Assembly (NCBI RefSeq): GCF_000236905.1
Contig: NC_016524.1
Location: 434,001-498,000, forward strand
Source: Tetrapisispora phaffii CBS 4417
Taxonomy: Eukaryota > Ascomycota > Saccharomycetes > Saccharomycetales > Saccharomycetaceae
Direction: 5' to 3'
Length of the DNA: 64,000 bases
Below, in pieces: positions 40,485 through 51,400 of the stretch. The notes below the pieces were generated by a model. It was not told where the DNA came from and searched no databases. It worked only from the letters and a program-made list of their open reading frames with translations. The number at the start of each line of letters is the position of its first letter. Position 1 is the first letter of the stretch. Position numbers and translations under genes: made by a program.

Positions 40485-43076
40485 ATGACGGAATTCCATG
40501 ATACAGAATATCAAAGCTTTGGAAATGAACCGGAAGATTTAAGGGAACTCACTCAACGAAAGAGGGAAAGAGTATCCTATTATTCAAATAGGTATTTTAA
40601 ACCTAGTATAATATTAATACTCCTTATTTGGGGATCATATCTGTTAATAAACACTGTTGAAACTTTCTACAATACAAATAAGTCGAAGGAAAAATTGGAT
40701 ACTCCAAACAGTTACAAGTTACCTAATTCTTTGGTTACTGATAATGGGCAGCTAAAAGTAAATTTTAATAATGTTAGGAATAATACTTTTGTTCCAGAAT
40801 TTCATTCATTACAATGGATAAAAAATGATGTTACATCTGATAATTTAGACATGGGCTTATATATGACGTACATTGATGAGAAATATTTAATTAAATCGGT
40901 GTATGATAAGGAATATGAAAAGGTTTTGTTTCATGGTAAGAAATTTGAATATGATGGGAAGTCGATTGATATAGATTCTATTATTGCATCATCAAACCTG
41001 AAATATTTGATAATAAAGGCAAATGTTATTTCAAATTGGAGACATTCGACACTCGCTACTTATTTCGAGTATGATATCAAAAAGAAAAGTATAAAACTTA
41101 TAGGCGATAATATTTCATTTGTTGAATGGTCACCAAATTCGAATGAAATTGCATATGTTCAAGATAATGATATTTTTATATATTCTATTGCAGAAAGCAA
41201 AACGATTATTAGAGTAACTGCTGATGGCAATACCCAAATATTTAACGGGAGACCAGACTGGGTCTATGAGGAGGAAGTTTTAGAGAATGATAAAGCTCTT
41301 TGGTGGTCTGAGAAAGGTGATTATCTAAGTTTTTTGAAAATTGATGAGACAAATGTAAACGAATACACTATACCTTATTTTGTTCAAGAAGCATCATTAA
41401 ATTTGGTTAGCCCTTATCCAGAAATGAGATCGATTAAATACCCAAAGAGTGGAACCCCAAATCCAACAGTTGATGTTTGGATTTTTAAACGTCAAGATCG
41501 GACTAGTTATCCTGCAAAAATAAGTTCAGTTATTCGAGACTCTGCAGATACTGAAATTAAGGCACTTAAATGGGAATCTTTATTAGTTACAGAAGTTGTT
41601 TGGATTGGAAATACTCATGTTTTGATTAAGACTTCGGATAGATCTTCTGAAGTATTAACCATTCTATTAATTGAAGTCGAAAATCAAAAAACAATAATAA
41701 CACGCCAAGATACTTCAATTGATGGTTGGTGGGAGATTAGTCATGACCTATTGTATGTAAGTAGTGATGCATCCAAAAATAGAACATCAGATGGTTATAT
41801 TGATTTGTATCCAGTAGATGGGTATAATCATTTAGCCTACTTCTCACCGGCAAATTCTTCAGAACCAATTGCTTTAACAAGAGGTGAATGGGAAGTTGTT
41901 AAAGGACCAGCTACATTTGATCCTGAAACAAACGATGTTTACTTTATAGGTACTAAAAAATCATCAATGGAAAGACATTTATACAAGGTAAATCTTCATA
42001 ATCCTGAAAAAGTGACTGATATCACAAATACAACGGAAGAAGGAGTTTATTCTGTTTCCTTTTCTACCGGCTCTCGTTTTGCTTTATTAAGTTATATGGG
42101 ACCAAATATTCCATATCAAAAAATTGTTGACTTCAAATCTTCAAATTATGATGATAAAAAAGTTAACAGTTCTTTTCAACCGGGGGAAACTTTATATTAT
42201 CTAGAAACTAATGAAAAATTAGCAAAACGTATGGAGTTATATTCTGTCCCAGCAAGGACTTTTAGGGAATTGAATATTGGTGAAGATAACGATGGTAATG
42301 ATATTTTGGTTAATTCATACGAAATATTACCAGATAATTTCGACCCTGAAAAGAAAAACTATTATCCTGTTTTCTTTTATGCTTATGGTGGCCCAAATTC
42401 ACAACAAGTAGTCGAATCATTTGCAGTAGGTTTTAATGAAGTTGCTGCTGCTCAATTGGATGCCATTGTGGTTGTGGTTGATGGACGTGGAACAGGATTC
42501 AAAGGGGGGAAATTCAGATACCTCGTACGTGATAATTTGGGAGATGTTGAAGCACAAGATCAAATATCAGCTGCCAAGTTGTATAGTAAAAAACCATATG
42601 TTGATGCAGAGAAAATATCTTTGTTTGGTTGGTCGTATGGAGGTTATCTTACTTTGAAGACATTAGAAAAGGATGCCGGTAAATATTTTAAATATGGTAT
42701 ATCAGTTGCTCCTGTTATCGATTGGAGATTTTACGACTCGGTGTATACAGAGAGATATATGCATACACCACAGGAAAATGACATTGGTTACCAAAAATCA
42801 AAAGTTTCAAACGTGACCGCGATTGGAGAAAGTCAAAGATTCTTATTGATGCATGGTACAGGTGATGATAATGTTCACTTCCAAAATAGCATGAAGTTTT
42901 TGGATTTACTTGATATTAACGAAGTAGAAAATTATGATGTTCATGTTTTTCCTGATTCAGATCATAGTATAAGGCATCATAATGCGAATGATATGCTATA
43001 TAACAGATTATTAAACTGGGTAAAATTGGCTTACACCGATCGTTTCCACAAGGATACTCTAATTTTTCAAAAATAG
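40485..43076 (+). CDS. DAP2: Vacuolar dipeptidyl aminopeptidase B
   Basis: Protein of 863 residues (S. cerevisiae Dap2, YHR028C: 818). Type II membrane serine protease of family S9B that removes X-Pro or X-Ala dipeptides at the vacuole membrane. A short cytosolic tail is followed by one signal anchor (~39-58, SIILILLIWGSYLLINTV). A beta-propeller comes next, with WVYEEEVL (the substrate N-terminus Glu-Glu motif). The C-terminal hydrolase domain has Ser717 in GWSYGGY, Asp in GTGDDNVH and His in DSDHSIR. Multiple N-glycosylation sequons fit a lumenal domain. The paralogue Ste13 is the alternative, but location beside YHI9 and RPN1 favours Dap2. Confidence 0.96.
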   Translation: MTEFHDTEYQSFGNEPEDLRELTQRKRERVSYYSNRYFKPSIILILLIWGSYLLINTVETFYNTNKSKEKLDTPNSYKLPNSLVTDNGQLKVNFNNVRNNTFVPEFHSLQWIKNDVTSDNLDMGLYMTYIDEKYLIKSVYDKEYEKVLFHGKKFEYDGKSIDIDSIIASSNLKYLIIKANVISNWRHSTLATYFEYDIKKKSIKLIGDNISFVEWSPNSNEIAYVQDNDIFIYSIAESKTIIRVTADGNTQIFNGRPDWVYEEEVLENDKALWWSEKGDYLSFLKIDETNVNEYTIPYFVQEASLNLVSPYPEMRSIKYPKSGTPNPTVDVWIFKRQDRTSYPAKISSVIRDSADTEIKALKWESLLVTEVVWIGNTHVLIKTSDRSSEVLTILLIEVENQKTIITRQDTSIDGWWEISHDLLYVSSDASKNRTSDGYIDLYPVDGYNHLAYFSPANSSEPIALTRGEWEVVKGPATFDPETNDVYFIGTKKSSMERHLYKVNLHNPEKVTDITNTTEEGVYSVSFSTGSRFALLSYMGPNIPYQKIVDFKSSNYDDKKVNSSFQPGETLYYLETNEKLAKRMELYSVPARTFRELNIGEDNDGNDILVNSYEILPDNFDPEKKNYYPVFFYAYGGPNSQQVVESFAVGFNEVAAAQLDAIVVVVDGRGTGFKGGKFRYLVRDNLGDVEAQDQISAAKLYSKKPYVDAEKISLFGWSYGGYLTLKTLEKDAGKYFKYGISVAPVIDWRFYDSVYTERYMHTPQENDIGYQKSKVSNVTAIGESQRFLLMHGTGDDNVHFQNSMKFLDLLDINEVENYDVHVFPDSDHSIRHHNANDMLYNRLLNWVKLAYTDRFHKDTLIFQK

Positions 43077-43721
43077 TAATAATTTCTTACTGCACGACGC
43101 ATTTTACAATAAATATAATAAAAAATGACAATTAAATTAAATATGTGTATATGCATTTATATAAATAAATATACAATAAAGGTACATTCAATATGGTGAT
43201 CTTGTTTTTACAACACAATCATAGATCTGAAAAATTTACAATTGGTACTTAATTGAGATTGGACTGGATTTGAAAGTATACTTCATATGATATTATCCAA
43301 ATAAAATAACAGAATAAATCACATACAACTACCATGGTGTTGATGTACTTGGATGATGTTAAGTTAATAAATGGCAATCATTTTTAAATATGTCTCCCAA
43401 ATACAATTTACGTCGTTGTGTCAAGTGACGGAACAATGTGACGTCGCTTAAGCCTTGTTCGTATATAGTGATATGCTACACTGTAATGTGTTCGGGTGGC
43501 AAAAAGTAAAGGTTTCTATATCCATAGTAAAATTTATTAACTGACTTAGAATTTTGTTAATTATTGTATATATAAATATATATATAAACGGTGCAAATAA
43601 TATAATTAAATGTTATTTTGTTATGAACATTGTATTCCGTTTATAAAGGGTTTCGATAGTTCAATTTGAGATCCGCGAGTCAGCTTATATTAACCCAAGT
43701 TCTAAATTATTATAGTTCAAA
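43077..43721. other. Intergenic region: DAP2 3' end and RPN1 promoter
   Basis: 645 bp, AT-rich, with a proteasome control element at 43495. A 61-codon frame at 43666-43851 overlaps the RPN1 start and is not a gene. Confidence 0.55.
43495..43503 (+). promoter_or_regulatory. Rpn4 site (PACE)
   Basis: Exact GGTGGCAAA, the proteasome-associated control element, 219 bp before the RPN1 ATG and in the forward orientation typical of proteasome genes. Confidence 0.9.
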
Positions 43722-46631
43722 ATGGTTGATATCAGTGAAGATAAAAATGAAATTAAGGCAGAATTGCCAAATACTCCAAGTAAGGATGATAAATCCAAGA
43801 ATAAGAAACAAGAGGAAGGTGAAGAATTATCTGAAGAGGATTTCAAGCTAAAATCTGATTTAGAGCTGTTGGTTGATATTTTAAAAGATTCTGACACAGC
43901 ACTTTTTGAAACTTCCTTAAACCAATTGAAGGAATTCATTAAGAATTCTACAAGTTCTATGACTGCAGTTCCAAAACCGTTGAAGTTTTTACGTCCTGCT
44001 TTTCCAGATTTATGTTCTGTATACGACAAATGGGAAGATAAGAAGTTGAAGGCCCTAATCGCAGATGTTTTATCTGTATTAGCAATGACTTATTCTCAAG
44101 ATAAAAAACATGATTCTCTAAGATTTAGATTACTTTCTGACGTCAATGGCATTCAAAGTTGGGGTCATGAATACATGCGTCATTTATCATTAGAAATTGG
44201 TGAAGTTTACAACGAACAAGCTGAGCAAGAAGCCAGTAAATCTGCTGAAAATGGCACTAAAGTAACTACTTCAGAAGAGACTTATAATTTTTCAAAAGAT
44301 GAATTACTACACTTGGCACTAGAGATTGTTCCTTACTTTTTAAAACATAATGCGGAAGTTGATGCTGTTGATTTGTTACTGGAATTAGAAGCAATTGACA
44401 AATTGCCACAATATGTAGACGAAGGTACCTACAGAAGAGTATGTCAATATATGGTTGAATGTGTACCATTATTACCACCACCAGAAGATATCGCATTCTT
44501 ACAAACTGCATACACTATTTATCTTTCAGAAGCTCAACTAACTGATGCTCTAGAATTGGCTATTAGATTGGGAGACGATGGTTTAATTAGAAATGTTTTT
44601 GATGCTTCTCCAGATGAAAGTGTACATAAACAATTAGCTTATATTTTAGCAAATCAAAAATCATCATTTGAATATGAAAGTGTACAAGATATTATTGGTA
44701 ACACAAAACTATCGGAACATTTCCTATACCTAGCTAAAGCTTTGAATTTAACTGCCCCAAAAGTTCCAGAAGATGTTTATAAGAGTCATTTAGATAATTC
44801 TAAATCGGTATTTACCGGTACAGGTTTGGACTCTGCTCAGCAAAATTTAGCTGCCTCCTTCGTCAATGGTTTCTTAAACTTGGGTTACTGTAACGACAAA
44901 TTGGTTGTTGATAATGATAACTGGGTATATAAAACTAAAGGAAATGGTATGACTTCTTCTGTTGCCTCCATCGGCTCCATTTATCAATGGAATTTAGATG
45001 GTTTGCAACAATTAGATAAATACTTATATGTTGATGAACCTGAAATTAAAGCAGGTGCATTATTAGGTATTGGTATTTCTGCTGCAGGTGTTCATGATGG
45101 AGATGTTGAACCTGCTTTATTACTGTTACAAGATTACATTACAAATAAAGATCAAAAGATCAGCTCAGCTGCATCACTAGGTTTAGGTATTGCTTTCGCC
45201 GGTAGTCAAAATGAAGAAGTTTTAGGTTTACTTCTACCAATCGCAGGCGATACCTCTCTACCTATGGAAACCTCGGTTATGGCCTCATTAGCATTGTCGC
45301 ATGTATTTGTTGGTACATCTAATGGTGATATAACGACATCTATCATTGACAACTTTTTAGAAAGATCTGCCAGTGACTTAAAGACAGAATGGACTAAATT
45401 TTTAACTTTATCATTAGGGTTATTGTTTTTAGGACAAGGTGATGAAGTTGATGATGTTCTTGAAACAATGAGTGCAATCGATCATCCAATGGTTTCTGCA
45501 ATGGAGGTTTTAATTAGCGCTTGTGCATATACTGGTACCGGTGATGTTTTATTAATTCAAGATTTATTACATCGTCTAACTCCAAAATCTGTTAAGAAGG
45601 GAAATGAAGAAGAAGTTGAAGAAGAAGATACTAAAGAAGCATTAAGTGAATTTTTAGGTGAACAGACGGAAAATGCCACTAAACTTGAAAATGCTGATGA
45701 AATGGATGTTGATGAGGAACCAACAGTAAAAGCTCAAGAAGATGGCACTTCCATAAAAACTAAAACTGAAAATGATGATGATGCTAAAGAAAAGGATTCC
45801 AAAAGCAAAAAGGATGAAGAAGAAAAAGATGAAGAAGAATTGAATGTCGATATTACATATGCAGTTTTAGGTATCGTGATGATAGTATTAGGAGAAGATA
45901 TTGGTAAAGAAATGAGTTTACGTCATTTCAGTCACTTAATGCATTATGGTAATGAACATGTACGTCGTATGGTCCCCTTAGCTATGGGTTTAGTTTCCTT
46001 ATCAGATCCACAAATGAAAGTTTTTGACACATTGTCTCGTTATTCGCATGATCCTGATATTGATGTTTCTATCAACTCTATTTTTGCTATGGGTTTATGT
46101 GGTGCAGGTACTAATAACGCAAGATTAGCTCAGCTTCTAAGACAATTAGCTAGTTATTACAGTCGTGAACAAGATGCATTATTTGTTACCAGATTAGCTC
46201 AAGGTTTGGTACATTTAGGTAAAGGTACCATGACATTTGATTTGTTTAACGATGCACATGTTTTAAATAAGGTCACATTAGCATCCATACTTACTGTAGT
46301 CATTGGTATGTCTACTCCAAGTTTTATGTTAGAACACCATGAATTATTTTTTATGCTAAACAGTGGTGTTAGGCCTAAATACATAATCACTTTGAATGAA
46401 GATGGCGAGCCTATTAAAGTAAATGTTCGTGTAGGTCAAGCTGTCAACACTGTTGGTCAAGCTGGTAAGCCAAAAACCATAACAGGTTGGATTACTCAAT
46501 CTACGCCAGTCCTATTAAATCATGGAGAAAGAGCTGAACTTGAAAATGATGAATATATAAGTTTGACTAAGAATATTGAAGGGGTAGTCATATTAAGAAA
46601 GAATCCTGATTTTAACGAAGCTGAAAAATAG
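43722..46631 (+). CDS. RPN1: 26S proteasome regulatory subunit Rpn1
   Basis: Protein of 969 residues (S. cerevisiae Rpn1, YHR027C: 993). The largest base subunit of the 19S particle, docking ubiquitin shuttles (Rad23, Dsk2, Ddi1) and the protease Ubp6. A charged N-terminal tail leads to a helical rod, then proteasome/cyclosome repeats ([74 protein letters not shown]) that form the toroid. These are interrupted by a very acidic insert at about 625-710, as in the S. cerevisiae protein. The perfect PACE upstream confirms proteasome regulation. The start is the first ATG. Confidence 0.98.
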   Translation: MVDISEDKNEIKAELPNTPSKDDKSKNKKQEEGEELSEEDFKLKSDLELLVDILKDSDTALFETSLNQLKEFIKNSTSSMTAVPKPLKFLRPAFPDLCSVYDKWEDKKLKALIADVLSVLAMTYSQDKKHDSLRFRLLSDVNGIQSWGHEYMRHLSLEIGEVYNEQAEQEASKSAENGTKVTTSEETYNFSKDELLHLALEIVPYFLKHNAEVDAVDLLLELEAIDKLPQYVDEGTYRRVCQYMVECVPLLPPPEDIAFLQTAYTIYLSEAQLTDALELAIRLGDDGLIRNVFDASPDESVHKQLAYILANQKSSFEYESVQDIIGNTKLSEHFLYLAKALNLTAPKVPEDVYKSHLDNSKSVFTGTGLDSAQQNLAASFVNGFLNLGYCNDKLVVDNDNWVYKTKGNGMTSSVASIGSIYQWNLDGLQQLDKYLYVDEPEIKAGALLGIGISAAGVHDGDVEPALLLLQDYITNKDQKISSAASLGLGIAFAGSQNEEVLGLLLPIAGDTSLPMETSVMASLALSHVFVGTSNGDITTSIIDNFLERSASDLKTEWTKFLTLSLGLLFLGQGDEVDDVLETMSAIDHPMVSAMEVLISACAYTGTGDVLLIQDLLHRLTPKSVKKGNEEEVEEEDTKEALSEFLGEQTENATKLENADEMDVDEEPTVKAQEDGTSIKTKTENDDDAKEKDSKSKKDEEEKDEEELNVDITYAVLGIVMIVLGEDIGKEMSLRHFSHLMHYGNEHVRRMVPLAMGLVSLSDPQMKVFDTLSRYSHDPDIDVSINSIFAMGLCGAGTNNARLAQLLRQLASYYSREQDALFVTRLAQGLVHLGKGTMTFDLFNDAHVLNKVTLASILTVVIGMSTPSFMLEHHELFFMLNSGVRPKYIITLNEDGEPIKVNVRVGQAVNTVGQAGKPKTITGWITQSTPVLLNHGERAELENDEYISLTKNIEGVVILRKNPDFNEAEK

Positions 46632-46903
46632 ATATACATATATATATACTTAGATAATATAGTTATCAAATAATATTAAAACAATTAATGCACTACTTTA
46701 AATTTAATATGCAAAAGACAAGGACACATTTATTGTTTATTTACTAGTAATGTTATTTGGAAAGTATATGGTGAGAGTAACTTCTTTTTTCCTCAATTGT
46801 TTTTATTTTAAACAAAACTAAAATTCATGATATTCGAAAAAAATATAAGTTAATATACGTAAATACATTAAAATAAATCAATATAAGTTTTATTTTATAA
46901 AAA

Positions 46904-47977
46904 TTATAGATTTTCAACAACTGCACCTTCGGTAGCTGGTTCCAATAATTTCCATGTGCATTCTACCTTATTTTTGGCAAATCTATTAATAATTTCTTGT
47001 GCAATTTCTTCAAAATTTTCAGTGGCCAAAGCTAAAATGGTTGGGCCAGCTCCTGATAAACAGATACCTAACAAACCTGGGAAGGTGGAGGGAGTCAAAC
47101 TTGATAAGATATCAGATAAACCTGGAACAAGAGTCTTTCTGTATGGTTGATGAAGACGATCTTGCATAGCTGGGTAGATTAACTCAGGGTTTGGTGGGTC
47201 TAATGTCAAGGCAGTGGTTAACACAGCTAATCTTTGTAAATTAAATACAACATCACTAGTTGTGTATGCTTTTGGTAAAACACCTCTAGAATCAGCAGTA
47301 GAAAGTTCGAAATTTGGAATAATAGCTAAACATTTAATCTTTGGATTCCATTGATATTTAACATGTCTACCTATGTCTGACGGTGGCAATGGTGGAACCA
47401 AACCTGTATCTTCACCTCCACTTGGTTCTGGTAGCACTTCTGATAATGGAATTTCACGTCTTTCTACTTCTTGAGGAGTCAAATCTCTCAAGAAAGAACC
47501 ACAGAAACCACCCATCATCGCAGCAGTAATATTGTCAGGGTGACGTTCGATCATCAAACAATAGTCTAACATTCTTTGCTTGGAGAAACCTAACTTACCA
47601 ACTTCATTACCTAACATAACACCAGCTACAACTGCTGCACCAGATGAACCTAAACCACGACCTAACGGAATTGGGTTTTTGATAAAAACTTTGGTACCTG
47701 AAGGAAAACTTCTAATATTATTACAACGTAATACGTACAATGCTGTTCTTGTAATTAAATTGGCATCAGAAGCTAGGGGAACTGAGTCATAACCTTCACT
47801 ATCCTTACTATATGAAATCTTACAATTATTAGCATCGCTATTTGTTTCACTAGCATTGGATGGATCAATTGTAGCCTCTAACTCTAGATAAAGGTTCAAA
47901 CCAATACCCATTACATCGTAACCTGGACCGATGTTAGCAGATGATGCTGGAACTTTGATGCTAAAGCCTCTTACCAT
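46904..47977 (-). CDS. THR1: Homoserine kinase
   Basis: Protein of 357 residues, identical in length to S. cerevisiae Thr1 (YHR025W). GHMP-family kinase that phosphorylates homoserine with ATP, the first committed step of threonine synthesis. The ATP-binding motif PLGRGLGSSGAA is at residues 104-115, VPASSANIGPGYDVMG is near the N terminus, and GICLSGAGPTILAL is near the C terminus. Cytosolic. It converges on RPN1 with a 272-bp gap; the S. cerevisiae gene between them (VMA16, YHR026W) is missing here. Two Gcn4-like words upstream agree with amino-acid control. The start is the first ATG. Confidence 0.98.
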   Translation of the reverse strand: MVRGFSIKVPASSANIGPGYDVMGIGLNLYLELEATIDPSNASETNSDANNCKISYSKDSEGYDSVPLASDANLITRTALYVLRCNNIRSFPSGTKVFIKNPIPLGRGLGSSGAAVVAGVMLGNEVGKLGFSKQRMLDYCLMIERHPDNITAAMMGGFCGSFLRDLTPQEVERREIPLSEVLPEPSGGEDTGLVPPLPPSDIGRHVKYQWNPKIKCLAIIPNFELSTADSRGVLPKAYTTSDVVFNLQRLAVLTTALTLDPPNPELIYPAMQDRLHQPYRKTLVPGLSDILSSLTPSTFPGLLGICLSGAGPTILALATENFEEIAQEIINRFAKNKVECTWKLLEPATEGAVVENL

Positions 47978-48428
47978 TTTATATTAACTTCTGCAATGAT
48001 TTAGAAAATTATATGGTTTTCTTTTACAGCATGAAATTATATTTTCTATCAAATATGCAAAATTGCTTAATAAGAAAGCAAAAAATATATAACTATATAC
48101 TTTAAATTATATTTAACTAAAATGAACTCTTTGAAGTTTAAACGAGATATTTTCTATTCTCAATCGTTATAGCCTTATTACGTTGGATCTAAATTATTCT
48201 TAGATATTTTTTTGCCATAACAGCACATTTTCACAATTTTCATTACTCATTTCCGGCATTTCAAGATTTTTCAGTATGATTCATAAAAAATGATATTAAA
48301 CATAATTAGTCACAATAAAAAATGCCAAGATAACAACAATATATACAAAAATCATTACTTTTAATTTTATTTGAAATTTACATATACATATCTGTCAATA
48401 TATATATCATCTTAAGAATGGATTCATA
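47978..48428. promoter_or_regulatory. THR1 promoter and MYO1 3' end
   Basis: 451 bp. Two matches to the Gcn4 consensus TGASTMA on the minus strand: at 48243-48249 (TTACTCA on +) and 48306-48312 (TTAGTCA on +), about 270 and 330 bp before THR1. No exact TGACTCA. MAS2 (YHR024C), between these genes in S. cerevisiae, is absent. Confidence 0.45.
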
Positions 48429-51400
48429 TTATGTCATTATTTGTTGGGAATTAACGTTAGCATCATTTTTATTTGGACTCAAAGATTGGAATTTTTGTTT
48501 CCAATATTCTACTTCTTTGTCCAGTTCTTCAACCTTCTCTTCAAAATATGAATTATCACGGATCATTCTTTTTATGTCAAGTTGTTGTTTACTTAGTTGT
48601 TTTTCCAAATTACTGACTTTATTGATGTATTCCATCGAATCTCCTTCAAGCTTCTTTCTTTCTTCATTTGCTATCTTTATGATTTCCATCTGTTTAGTGT
48701 TTAAATTTTTTAAATCTTCTAAATCATTTCCAAGGACCTTATTTTCTTTAATTAATTCATACTTCATGTTGGTCTCTGATGTTAGTTGGTCTTGTAATTC
48801 GTTCAACCTTGATGACCACAAATCCTTTTCTGAAGTATCAGCTAATTGCTTTTCTAACAATTTAATGTCATTATTTAGCTTCATGTTTAATTTATTGATT
48901 GTTGTGTTTTCTTCCGATACATCGATTTTTTTTTGCTTTAGATCATCATACTTCAATTTAGAATCATTAACTTCCATTTGAAGTTTTTCAATTAATTGCG
49001 AGCTTCTTTCAATTTGTTCACCTTGTAATTTCAATGCATCTTCTAAATAAGCCTTGTTATTCAACAGATCTGTGTTTTCCGTAATAGTCTTATATAATTT
49101 GTCTTTTGTTGTAACTAATTCTATATCCATAGAAGAAAGCTTCTTTTCTAAATTAGCACAGAAATCTCTAATATCATCAAGTTCTTTAATTAAGTTATTT
49201 TGAGTAACAATTGATTCACTGTATCTCTTAGAAATATCTTGATTTTCTGCTATTATATTATCCCTATCCAAGGTTAGCTGTTCTAACTTGCTAGTATAAT
49301 GACTATTTTCTCTCAGTAATTCTGCAACATTAGCTTCATAATCGTTTTGTAATGTCTCTAAATTATAGTTCAAGTTCGAAATCGTTTTTTTATATTCAGT
49401 TTCAATCTTAGAAAATGAATGTAATTCTTCTCTTAATCTTTCTAGTTCGTCTACATTGGTTAAATTACTTTCCATTTTAATCATTTCTCCTTTGTAATGA
49501 TCAATACTGGATTTTAAAATATTTATCTGGTCATCTTTCTTTTGTAAGTCTACCATGCATTCTTGTAATTTTGTCGAAATATCGTTTCTTTGCATCTCGA
49601 CATCCCATATTGATTTATCCATTTCTTTGTTAGTTGATTTTAGGTCATCAATTAATTTTGCCATGCCTTGTACATCATTTTCGGCTTGATTCAACGCATG
49701 GGAAAGTTCTGCTATTTTATGATTACTATTATCCAATTGATTAAATGTATTCGTTAATTGTGTCTCATTCTGTTTCAACTTTGAAGTCAATACATCATTA
49801 TGTTCATTAGTTTTTTCTGTATCAACTTTTAATCTCTCTAAATTATCAATTAATAAAGCTGTCTTCGTATCCGATTGTTTTAAAGAATGAACTAATGAAT
49901 TAATTTTTTTATCTGCATTGTTTAGAAATTCTTGGAGCTTATAGTTTTCTAATTTGTAGAATCTAACTTCATCCTCATATTTGCCAATATTTTCTCTATT
50001 TAAAAAGATATTACCAGCAGGAGGATTAATGTTTGTACGATCTCTGAGTGGACTCATGCTCTTTAATCTAATTTCTAATTGTCTGACCTTTTCTTCACTA
50101 GCTTTAAGTTTTGTTATCAAATTAGGCGAGGATATAGCATCTCCTGATGACTTTTCAAACTTTTTAGAAAGAGAAGAAAGTTTGGCTTCAGCATCATAAC
50201 GTGCTTTTGTCTCTATTTCTAGTTGTTTACGTAAATATTGTGCTTCTAAAGTTAATTGTTTTGCACTAATCTCTGAAGTATTATCGACTTTGAGAAGTTC
50301 ATTATCGAGATTCACCTTCAAGTCAGAACTTTCAATGATTTTCCTTAACTTGTTCCTCTGTGAAGTAACAGTTTGGATTTCTAGCACTGTAGAAGCTAGT
50401 TTTGTTTCAGTAAATCTCAATTTCGAAGTCATATTCTTCTCATTTTCAGTGGCCTTATTAAAAGCTACCGTTAAATCCTGTAACTCCGCTTCCAATAAAT
50501 CAATTTTAGAAGCCATTTTTTCAACATTATGATCACTTTCGTTGACAATTGATCTATTGATACTCAATTCCATTGCTCTATCATTATTCATTCTTTTAAT
50601 CTCTTCAGATAAGTTTTTATTCCGAGCAGACTCTTCAGATATACGTGTTTCTAGTTTCATTATACGGCCTTCATCACCACTTTTAACTGACCTTTGCTGT
50701 TCTTCCAAAGCTCTATGCTTCTGTTCAAGTTCTTGAAAATTTTGGATATATACCTTTAAATTTTCTTTTGTTTTATTCAATTCTTTTGTCATTGAAGTAT
50801 TTTCCAACAAAATCTTACTCTTTTCTTGTTGTAAAGTTTTTAATGTTTGATTCTGTTGAAACAATTTCTGTTGTAAGGCATCTGTCTCTGCTATTTTAAG
50901 TTTTAATTGCTGTTCAAATAACTCATGATCTCTTTTTAAGGTTGCAATTTGAGTTTTTAAACTAGAATTATCATTTAGTAAAGTTTTTAAGCGAACTAAT
51001 GCTACATTGCAATTTTTTTCTAACGTTACCAATTTTGAATCTAAATCATTTTCAGAATTAGAAAGTTGTAACTCCATGTCTTTGATTTTCAACCTTTGCT
51101 CGGACTCCACTTTAGTTAACTTACTTAATTTATCAGTTAATTCATTATTGTTTAAAGTCAAGGAATGTAAAGTCTCTTTTTTGGCTTTAAGATCAGCTTC
51201 TAATTCACTGATCTCAATTATATACTTTTGTTCTCGTTTTTCATACAGAGTCTTCGTTTCTTGCTCTTGTTCATTGATAGACTTTTCCAAACTTTCAATT
51301 TTTTCAATATAGTCTTTATTTTCAGAAGCTAGAATTGCTTGATTACTTTCTATTTCTTTATTAATTGTCCTTAATTCATCTAATTTTTCTGTAAGTATAC

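Noticed and set aside
48418..48981. Serine/leucine-rich 187-codon frame antisense to the MYO1 tail
   Set aside because: Coiled-coil coding DNA often leaves open antisense frames rich in Ser, Leu and Phe; no family match.
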